Positions 33,506 through 38,921 of a stretch of 38,921 bases of DNA are shown piece by piece. Below the pieces are notes generated by a model. The model made no database searches. It saw only the letters and a list, made by a program, of their open reading frames with translations, and was not told the origin of the DNA. Within the stretch, counting starts at the first letter, position 1, and the number at the start of each line of letters is the position of its first letter. The position numbers were made by a program, and so were the translations under genes. Location of the stretch: the NCBI GenBank assembly GCA_003551645.1, contig PUND01000139.1, positions 1 through 38,921 on the forward strand. Reading direction: 5' to 3'. This stretch comes from Phycisphaerae bacterium (GTDB lineage: Bacteria > Planctomycetota > Phycisphaerae > SM23-33).

Positions 33506-35875
33506 CTATCCCCCCTGATCCATGACAACGCGCACGGTGTGCGTCCGGCCGTCACCGACGGGCGGGATGAGCGTGCCGTCTATGCGCTCGCCGTCCACGT
33601 GGACCTCCACGACCCCGCCGGAGCCGCCGGAGAGGTTCTCGATGGTCACATCGTACACATCGCCACGGAAGTTTCGCCGCACTCGCGCCCGCGTCCAGCC
33701 GTCGGGCAGGTGCGGGTCTATCCGCAGCCCGTCGTACTCGGCGCGGAGACCTATGATCCATTCCATCGCTGTCACGTACAGCCACGCGGCCGAGCCGGTC
33801 CGCCAGCCGGAAAGGTAAAGATTCTGCTGCGCACGCCGCGGACAGGCCGGGCCGATGTAGAAGTTCGGCACTACAAACGGCTCGGTGTCGGCGTCGGGCT
33901 TGTTGTCGGTATCGGGCAGGATGGCCCTCATCGCCCACCAGGCCTGCTCGCCACGTTCGGCGACGGCCAGTGCGTGTATCCAGAAGCAGTTGCCGTGGAC
34001 ATACACGCTGGCGTTCTCGTAGAAGCCCGGCGACATCGCGGTCATCTGTCCGATGCGCGGGCGCAGGGCCGTGAAAGGCGGGCCGTGCAGGACCATTCCG
34101 TAGCCGGTGTCCAGCGCCTCGGCGGCCGATTGCAGCGACTTTTCGGCCCGGTCAGGCGGTGCGATGCCGGCAATGACGGCCCAGCTCTGCGGGTTCAGGA
34201 AGATGATTCCCTCGCCGTTGTCTTCCGGCTGCGGCCGGGCGGAGCCGACGGCCAAACCGGAGTCGTCGAACGCGCGGATGTACCAGTCGCCGTCCCAGCT
34301 TGTTTCGTTGATTGCGCGGTGGATCTGCTCGGCGCCGCTGCGCATCTCGGCGGCGACGGCCGACTCGCCAAGCCGATCGGCTAGCTCGGCAAGCAGGTCG
34401 CAGCCCCATTTGACCTGCATGGAGAGCATAACGCTCTGGCCGCGCCCGTCGGGGCCGACGCCGTTCATGGTGTCGCACCAGTCGCCGTAGTGGATTCGGC
34501 TCAGCCCGTGTTCGCCGCGGTCGGCCAGCAGGTGCCGCTGGGCAAGCAGCACGTGCTCCCACACACTCGCCGAAGAGGTTGGCTCGGCATAGGGGTCTTC
34601 GCCGTTCAGGAAGGCGACCTGCTCTTGCAGCACGTCGAAGTCACCGGTCTCCTTGAGGTACATGTCCAGGGCCATGGCCATCCAACTCGGGCTGTCGGCG
34701 TAATCCTGGCAGTCGAGTTGTGCGTTCGGCAGCCGCCACGCGCGGATGCATCGGCCGTCGGGAAACTGCTTCGAAAAGGCCTCCAGCAGGCACGCCCGCG
34801 CCCGGTCCGGCTCGATGAGCCGATGGGCGAAGCAGTCCTGGAGTATGTCGCGAAAGCCCCGGCCGATGACACGGCCCCAGCGGGCGACGAAACGCGTCTG
34901 CCACTTCAGTCGGACATTCATCCAGCGATCGAACTGCGTATCGGGCGTCTCGACGACGTTCCGTTTGCAGAGCGCATCCGCTTCCGCAGCGAGTCGTTCA
35001 AACTGCCGCTGCGGCTCGCCGTCGGCCAGATAGCGCCTGATGCTCTCGCGCCCCTCCTCGGCCGAGGCGCAAGTGCCTATTGCGCAGTTGAAGCTCACCG
35101 ACCCGCCGGGCGGAAGGTCGAATTCGTGCCTCATCGATGCGCCCAGCCATTCGGTTCCCGCCTCGGGGCTGTGGACGTCGCCGCGTTCGACGGCCAGCGG
35201 ATTGTGATAGTCGCGATAAGGCCCGAGGAACGCGTCGCGACCGGCCGTGGCGCCGGCGACGTCGGCGTCGGAAGCCAGAAAGCACTTAAACGTCGGCGGG
35301 AACTTCACGCACCGGTTGTAGCCAAAGACCGCGCTCGAGGCGGCATCGTACTCGCCGGCCAGGACCGCGATAAAGTCCATCAGAGTGCTGCCGCCGGTCA
35401 GGTGCATCTCCAGGTAGGGGAAGGCGCTTATCCTGCGCGGCCGGTCGGATTTGTTGGTCAGCGTGATGGTCCATATCTCGACCGGGTCGTCGGTATCGGG
35501 CACGAACGTTCGCCACTCGGCGGCGATGCCTTTGTGTTCGCTGTCGTTTATCTGGTAGCCCGGCCCGACGCGACATTTCCAGGCGTCCATCGGCCGATGT
35601 TCGGGCGCACCGGTAAGCGACCAGTACTCACCGCTGTCGTTGTCGCGCAGGTACACGAAGCGCGGGCCGCCGGAACCGTCGGTGTCTTCGGTGACGTTTA
35701 CGCGCAGCCCCTCACCTCGTGGCTGATAGAAGCTGGCGCCGGTGCCGAACTGGGTCAGGTTCACCAGGTACACGTCGTTTACCAGATAGTTATGCCACGG
35801 CCTGGGCGTGTAAGGGTCGGTTACGACGAACTCCCTGCCGTCGTCGCTGAAGTGTCCGTAGTCCATCACCGTCAT
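33506..35875 (-). CDS. GH94 family glycoside phosphorylase (cellobiose/chitobiose phosphorylase-like)
   Basis: The protein has 789 residues, the normal GH94 size. It is expected to break a beta-glycosidic bond with phosphate, yielding an alpha-sugar 1-phosphate. N-terminal beta-sandwich (YGHFSDDGREFVVTDPYTPRPWHNYL), then the alpha/alpha barrel: VRLKWQTRFVARWGRVIGRGFRD, GRCIRAWRLPNAQLDCQDYADSPSW, and HYGDWCDTMNG (462-472) with catalytic D468; GH94 usually reads GDWNDG here. GWRTGSAAWLYVTAMEWIIGL and the C-terminal beta domain are typical. Specificity (cellobiose, chitobiose, laminaribiose or mannosyl) is not readable. ATG 35875 has GGAG six bases upstream; a Met at 35887 lacks a site. It starts 49 bases after GH130, same strand, likely one operon. 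Confidence 0.93.
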   Translation of the reverse strand: MTVMDYGHFSDDGREFVVTDPYTPRPWHNYLVNDVYLVNLTQFGTGASFYQPRGEGLRVNVTEDTDGSGGPRFVYLRDNDSGEYWSLTGAPEHRPMDAWKCRVGPGYQINDSEHKGIAAEWRTFVPDTDDPVEIWTITLTNKSDRPRRISAFPYLEMHLTGGSTLMDFIAVLAGEYDAASSAVFGYNRCVKFPPTFKCFLASDADVAGATAGRDAFLGPYRDYHNPLAVERGDVHSPEAGTEWLGASMRHEFDLPPGGSVSFNCAIGTCASAEEGRESIRRYLADGEPQRQFERLAAEADALCKRNVVETPDTQFDRWMNVRLKWQTRFVARWGRVIGRGFRDILQDCFAHRLIEPDRARACLLEAFSKQFPDGRCIRAWRLPNAQLDCQDYADSPSWMAMALDMYLKETGDFDVLQEQVAFLNGEDPYAEPTSSASVWEHVLLAQRHLLADRGEHGLSRIHYGDWCDTMNGVGPDGRGQSVMLSMQVKWGCDLLAELADRLGESAVAAEMRSGAEQIHRAINETSWDGDWYIRAFDDSGLAVGSARPQPEDNGEGIIFLNPQSWAVIAGIAPPDRAEKSLQSAAEALDTGYGMVLHGPPFTALRPRIGQMTAMSPGFYENASVYVHGNCFWIHALAVAERGEQAWWAMRAILPDTDNKPDADTEPFVVPNFYIGPACPRRAQQNLYLSGWRTGSAAWLYVTAMEWIIGLRAEYDGLRIDPHLPDGWTRARVRRNFRGDVYDVTIENLSGGSGGVVEVHVDGERIDGTLIPPVGDGRTHTVRVVMDQGG

Positions 35876-35924
35876 AGTCGTCTCCATAGTTGCGTATCGC
35901 GGTAAGGGTGTGCCGGCGGCTCGG

Positions 35925-36839
35925 TCAGGTAAGCTCGCTCAGCACGTCGTCGAGCTTGGCCGTCGCCAGGCATACGCAGGTGTCGGCCGCACCGTAGTAC
36001 ATCCACAACTCGTCGCCGCGGAGCAGCAGGCCCGTCGGGAACACCACGTTGGGGATCAGCCCGGAGAACTCATAGATGGCCGTGGCCTTGAATATATTCC
36101 GCCGGCCGCGGGCGATGACCTTGTGGGGATGCTTGCGGTCCAGAATCGCGCCGCCTACTCGATAGGCCATCTGCCCGGCGTAGAGCTTCACGCCGTGGTA
36201 GAGCAGCAGCCAGCCGTGCTCTGTGAGTACCGGCGGCGGGCCAGAGCCGACCTTCTCGGCGTCCCACGCCGGTCCGTTGCCTTCGGGCAGGACGCAGTGC
36301 GGCTCGCCCCAGTGAATGAGGTCCGGCGAGTAGGCGCTCCAGATATTCTCGATGCCGCCGCCGGCATCGGGACGATGCAGAACGGCCCAGCGGCCATCGA
36401 ACTTCTCTGGAAATAGCACCGCATCCTTGTTGTTGGGCGAGAATATCAGCCCGACCCGCTCGGCCTTTTCGAAGTCGCGCGTCTTGGCAAGCCCCACGGC
36501 CGCGCCGGCCGACGAGTACGCGGTATAGGTGATGTAGTACTGCTCCTTCTCGGCCACGTAAACCACGCGGGCGTCCTCGACGCCCCACTTCTCGTAGCGC
36601 CAGCGCGGGTTACCGTATTCCAGCAGCGGTGTGCGGCTGATATCCCAGCCGTCCACGCCGTTGTCGCTGCGGGCGACATAGACGCTGGAATAGCCGGAGT
36701 TATCCTCTACCCTCAGCAGCAGAACCACCTGCCCATCGTGCTCACAGGCGCCCGGGTTCAGCACCGCCTCGGCCGGGAAGGGGATATCCTGGGCCTTGAT
36801 TATCGGATTCTTCGCGGATCGGTCGAAAATGGGTTTCAC
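35925..36839 (-). CDS. GH130 family beta-mannosyl phosphorylase
   Basis: The protein has 304 residues, standard for GH130. It is a five-bladed beta-propeller that cleaves beta-mannosides with phosphate to give alpha-mannose 1-phosphate. NPGACEHDGQVVLLLRVEDN (28-47), RYEKWGVEDARVVYV (81-95; catalytic D89) and LHRPDAGGGIENIWSAYSPDLIHWG are family motifs. The start is GTG at 36839, with GGAG seven bases upstream. The subgroup (mannosyl-glucose, mannobiose or mannosyl-GlcNAc) is open. Followed by GH94 in the same operon, so the pair probably degrades imported beta-linked oligosaccharides inside the cell. A promoter lies 50-80 bases upstream. Confidence 0.94.
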   Translation of the reverse strand: MKPIFDRSAKNPIIKAQDIPFPAEAVLNPGACEHDGQVVLLLRVEDNSGYSSVYVARSDNGVDGWDISRTPLLEYGNPRWRYEKWGVEDARVVYVAEKEQYYITYTAYSSAGAAVGLAKTRDFEKAERVGLIFSPNNKDAVLFPEKFDGRWAVLHRPDAGGGIENIWSAYSPDLIHWGEPHCVLPEGNGPAWDAEKVGSGPPPVLTEHGWLLLYHGVKLYAGQMAYRVGGAILDRKHPHKVIARGRRNIFKATAIYEFSGLIPNVVFPTGLLLRGDELWMYYGAADTCVCLATAKLDDVLSELT

Positions 36840-36889
36840 CTTCGGTCTCCAGGGGTTTCGATGTCAGTACCGGCAACACCGGCACGACA

Positions 36890-36917
36890 ATGATATGCGC
36901 CGACACGGCAAACGCAA
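36890..36917 (-). promoter_or_regulatory. Putative promoter of the GH130-GH94 operon
   Basis: Minus strand TTGCGT (36917-36912), 16 bases, TATCAT (36895-36890). It predicts a 5' leader of about 45 bases before the GTG at 36839. Confidence 0.5.
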
Positions 36918-37048
36918 AGCCCGACAGGAACTCACATGATGCGCAGCGGTTACGATAATGGCTCCGTCCAAGGCCGCTGTGCCGCATGGGGCGGTGCGAG
37001 CAAGAGGGCACAATATGCCGAGTTTCCTCCGGCCGCACGACAGCTTGA

Positions 37049-37089
37049 CCGGATAGCAGAGCCAGCGCGGCCTCCTGGCGGCTATCCGG
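37049..37089. promoter_or_regulatory. Long two-part palindrome between divergent promoters
   Basis: CCGGATAGC (37049-37057) pairs perfectly with GCTATCCGG (37081-37089), and inside it GCCAG (37061-37065) pairs with CTGGC (37075-37079). It lies upstream of both promoters, so it is more likely a DNA operator than an RNA structure of either transcript. Confidence 0.4.
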
Positions 37090-37297
37090 CCTCGGGCGCA
37101 GATGCTTCAGATACTTGCCATCTTCCTGATAACCCGCATGCGGATGAGGCGGGCACTTATAGTCCTTTCCTCCGGCATCGGCCTCCCGGCGTGGTTGTTC
37201 GTGGCCGAAGCACTCTGGCTGGTTCCGCAGCAGCACCGGGGGGACTGCCCTGCTTATGTCTATGGAGACGTTTTTCGAGCTTATCGCCATCTGTGGC

Positions 37298-37327
37298 TTG
37301 CGGTTTGGCGTATCGCAGACGTAGAAT
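37298..37327 (+). promoter_or_regulatory. Putative promoter of the toroid protein gene
   Basis: TTGCGG (37298-37303), 18 bases, TAGAAT (37322-37327). It predicts a leader of about 95 bases before ATG 37428. Confidence 0.4.
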
Positions 37328-37427
37328 CTCCGGCCCGCTTGGCGGGTCGGTTGGTTCAATGCATCCCCTGCCGGCCGGGCGCGGCGGGAATTCGAAATTC
37401 GTACCGACATTTGAAGGAGACAGGTTG

Positions 37428-38537
37428 ATGAGCGATTCCATAGCCGTCGAACCGAAGGACATGAGAAAAGGCGTTCTTAGCCACTGCGAGTCGCTTCGCA
37501 TCGCCGAGCAGGCCCGGCCGTACGGGATGTACCGCTTCAACCCGAACTGCAAGCCGACCTACTGGGCGTCGGCGTTCGTGGCGCTGACGCGGTATCTGTT
37601 CGGCGACCTGGACGACCTGACCGACGAGCAGCGCTGCCAGTGGCTGGAATACCTCCGCGAAGGCCAGGACGAGCGGACCGGGCTTTACATCGACCCGGTG
37701 TTCAAGAGCGAAGAACGCATCAGCGAGCAGCACACCGACGAGCTGCTGTTCTGGCATTCGAGCACTTTCATCCTGACGGCCGTGGATATCCTAGGCGGAA
37801 AGCCCAAACACCCCATCCCCAAGGTCCACGACATCCTGACTCCGGAGAAGATGGAACGGATGCTGGAGAACCTGCCTTGGGATGTAACGCCCTGGGTGGC
37901 AGGCAACTGGACGTACGACATCGGCTGCCTGGTCGGGCACGACTACCGGGTGACCGGCGACTCGGCGAACCTGGAGGCGATGGATGCGTTCTTCCGCTGG
38001 CACGAGCAGCGGCAGAACCCCGAGACCGGCTGGTGGGACCTTGTCGGCGGCTTCCCGCTGACGCACCAGCAGTACGGCGGCTATCACACGCTGATGGTCT
38101 ATTGGATGTTCGATCGCGAGGTTCCCCGGCCCGAGGCGATGATCGACAGCTCGCTGTCGCTGCAGACCGACGAGGGGCACTTCGGCGGCGGCTGCTGCCC
38201 GGACATGGACTGCATCGACGCGGCCGTCAGCTTGGCCCGGCAGTACAACACGCGAATGAAGGAAGTTACCGCGTCTATGGAGAAGGCCCTGCCCTGGCTG
38301 CTCCAGCAGCGGGTCCCCGACGGCGGGTTCATCGACACGCCCGAAGGCCGCGACGAGTTCGGCTGGCAGCAGTGCAAGTGCGAGCCGGGCGAGGCCGACC
38401 CGTGCAGCGACTTCTTCCGCGGCTTCAGCGTCGCGCTGTGTGCGGAGGTCGTCGAGGGAACCGGGCTGGAAAAACTGCCCTGGCGGCATCACGGCTCCTA
38501 CGGCCACGGCGTCCGCCCGAAGAACCTGCTGACGTAG
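37428..38537 (+). CDS. Cytoplasmic alpha/alpha-toroid (prenyltransferase/terpenoid-cyclase-like) protein of unknown function
   Basis: The protein has 369 residues with no signal peptide. Repeated helix pairs with glycine-rich turns are visible: NCKPTYWASAFVALTRYLFG, ERTGLYIDPVF, NPETGWWDLVGGFPLTHQQY, LQTDEGHFGGGCCPDMDCID and VPDGGFIDTPEGRDEFGWQQ. This is the toroid fold of terpenoid cyclases and protein prenyltransferases, but neither the DxDD motif nor the zinc site of prenyltransferases is recognised. Many short, Cys-containing motifs (GGCC, CKC) are unexplained. AAGGAG lies nine bases before ATG 37428. It faces the GH130 operon head to head and precedes a sugar-acid dehydratase fragment, so a link to sugar degradation is possible. 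A second toroid protein, secreted, is at 1177-2433. Confidence 0.75.
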   Translation: MSDSIAVEPKDMRKGVLSHCESLRIAEQARPYGMYRFNPNCKPTYWASAFVALTRYLFGDLDDLTDEQRCQWLEYLREGQDERTGLYIDPVFKSEERISEQHTDELLFWHSSTFILTAVDILGGKPKHPIPKVHDILTPEKMERMLENLPWDVTPWVAGNWTYDIGCLVGHDYRVTGDSANLEAMDAFFRWHEQRQNPETGWWDLVGGFPLTHQQYGGYHTLMVYWMFDREVPRPEAMIDSSLSLQTDEGHFGGGCCPDMDCIDAAVSLARQYNTRMKEVTASMEKALPWLLQQRVPDGGFIDTPEGRDEFGWQQCKCEPGEADPCSDFFRGFSVALCAEVVEGTGLEKLPWRHHGSYGHGVRPKNLLT

Positions 38538-38584
38538 CCCGTATGGTTGGCAAGGAGCGCAGTTTGCGACTTGCCGACGTAACA

Positions 38585-38621
38585 GGTCCGCCTCCTTCCG
38601 CTACGCTCCAGGAGTCGGACC
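38585..38621 (+). repeat. Imperfect palindrome after the toroid gene
   Basis: GGTCCG-C-CTCCT (38585-38596) pairs with AGGAG-T-CGGACC (38610-38621) around a 13-base loop TCCGCTACGCTCC. It could terminate the toroid transcript or be part of the adjoining element. Confidence 0.4.
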
Positions 38622-38636
38622 AGCAAGCAGAACAAG

Positions 38637-38679
38637 TGTTACCTATGTCCCTGGACTAAGCTGTCACCTATGTCCTGGG
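38637..38679. repeat. Pair of TGTYACCTATGTCC direct repeats, possible insertion-sequence remnant
   Basis: TGTTACCTATGTCCCTGG (38637-38654) and TGTCACCTATGTCCTGGG (38662-38679) lie 25 bases apart and directly abut a dehydratase gene that lost its 5' end. A relative is at 33437. No transposase gene is visible. Confidence 0.45.
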
Positions 38680-38686
38680 TTGCACA

Positions 38687-38921
38687 GTGTGGGGCTACCT
38701 CGAGGCCTCGGGGGCCGTCGTGGAGACCTTCAAGCGGTACCTCATTGGCCAGAACCCCCTGCGGATCGAGCACCACTGGCAGTACCTCTACCGCAACGTG
38801 CACTTCCGAGGGGCGGCTATCATGGGGGCCTTGTCGGCGATCGACCTCGCCCTGTGGGACATCGCCGGCAAGCACTTCGGCGTGCCCTGCTGGCAGCTTT
38901 TGGGTGGAAAGGTCCGCGACA
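38687..38921 (+). pseudogene. 5'-truncated enolase-superfamily (mandelate racemase/galactonate dehydratase-like) gene, runs off the window
   Basis: The frame reads WGYLEASGAVVETFKRYLIG, then PLRIEHHWQYLYRNVHFRG, ALSAIDLALWDIAGKHFGVP and CWQLLGGKVRD, the N-terminal capping domain of mandelate racemase/muconate lactonizing-type enzymes. The first ~30 residues, which should precede a WGE/WGY motif, are missing: upstream the frame is a repeat element and then a stop at 38657-38659. No ribosome binding site is seen before the GTG at 38687. The catalytic barrel would lie beyond the window. It is most simply a gene cut by an insertion; a fusion or alternative start is less likely. Family call firm, exact substrate (galactonate, mannonate or other sugar acid) unknown. 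Confidence 0.8.

Larger units (their letters stand above)
36840..37427. other. Divergent regulatory spacer between the GH130 operon and the toroid gene
   Basis: 588 bases with no supported gene; the open frames crossing it have no ribosome binding site or family likeness. It contains a minus promoter at 36890-36917, a long inverted repeat at 37049-37089 and a plus promoter at 37298-37327. Confidence 0.5.

Noticed and set aside
36742-37410. A 222-codon minus frame in the GH130 upstream spacer
   Set aside because: Low-complexity Arg/Pro-rich, no ribosome binding site, and it overlaps the GH130 promoter and the start of GH130.

Overview
The window is GC-rich, densely coded DNA from a Gram-negative bacterium, most likely of the Planctomycetota (class Phycisphaerae is my best guess). 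Support comes from lipid A and heptose genes (lpxK, hldE, a gmhB-like phosphatase), two secreted proteins with PEP-CTERM sorting tails, a XylR-type regulator, and several carbohydrate and FAD-oxidoreductase families common in that phylum. The taxon is an inference. TGA ends many genes here (ligA, rpsB, tsf, yjbQ), so the standard bacterial code applies.

Layout. 1-5384 (minus): hldE, a gmhB-like phosphatase fused to a membrane anchor, an alpha/alpha-toroid lipoprotein, and a DUF1015 gene cut by the window edge. lpxK diverges from hldE. 6705-10774: an NAD-type isocitrate dehydrogenase, a tiny membrane-peptide gene with a very strong ribosome binding site and terminator, and the ndk-ligA pair. 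11160-13670: a degenerate receiver-domain gene, groES, and a groEL interrupted by an in-frame TGA. 13801-18720 (minus): a secreted ClpP-fold protease of lower GC, then an FAD oxidoreductase/glycosidase pair. 19214-23408: yjbQ, the rpsB-tsf-pyrH-frr translation cluster, tRNA-Lys and tRNA-Glu. 23649-27215: XylR-type regulator, two PEP-CTERM genes (one a GH16 glucanase) and a catalase C-terminal remnant. 27369-32162: thrS-infC-rpmI-rplT-pheS with a long regulated leader. 32246-38921: M14 carboxypeptidase, a GH130-GH94 phosphorylase operon, a second toroid protein, and a 5'-truncated enolase-superfamily gene beside short repeats.

The most striking feature is the thrS leader. A consensus -35 and -10 (with an unusually long spacer) sit just before a 19-codon frame, MRYRPFREAMFTTTTTTRC, holding six consecutive threonine codons. 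A GC stem followed by seven T's and alternative stems near the thrS start come next. This has the parts of a ribosome-mediated transcription attenuator controlling threonyl-tRNA synthetase, with a leader peptide whose mRNA appears leaderless. hldE and yjbQ also lack a Shine-Dalgarno and have a -10 box 7-9 bases before the ATG, so leaderless transcripts may be a general habit of this genome.

Signs of decay and rearrangement are the groEL stop (best explained by two compensating one-base indels), the catalase and dehydratase fragments, nearly identical PEP-CTERM tails in two unrelated genes, and degenerate 7-8 bp phased repeats beside gene 3' ends.
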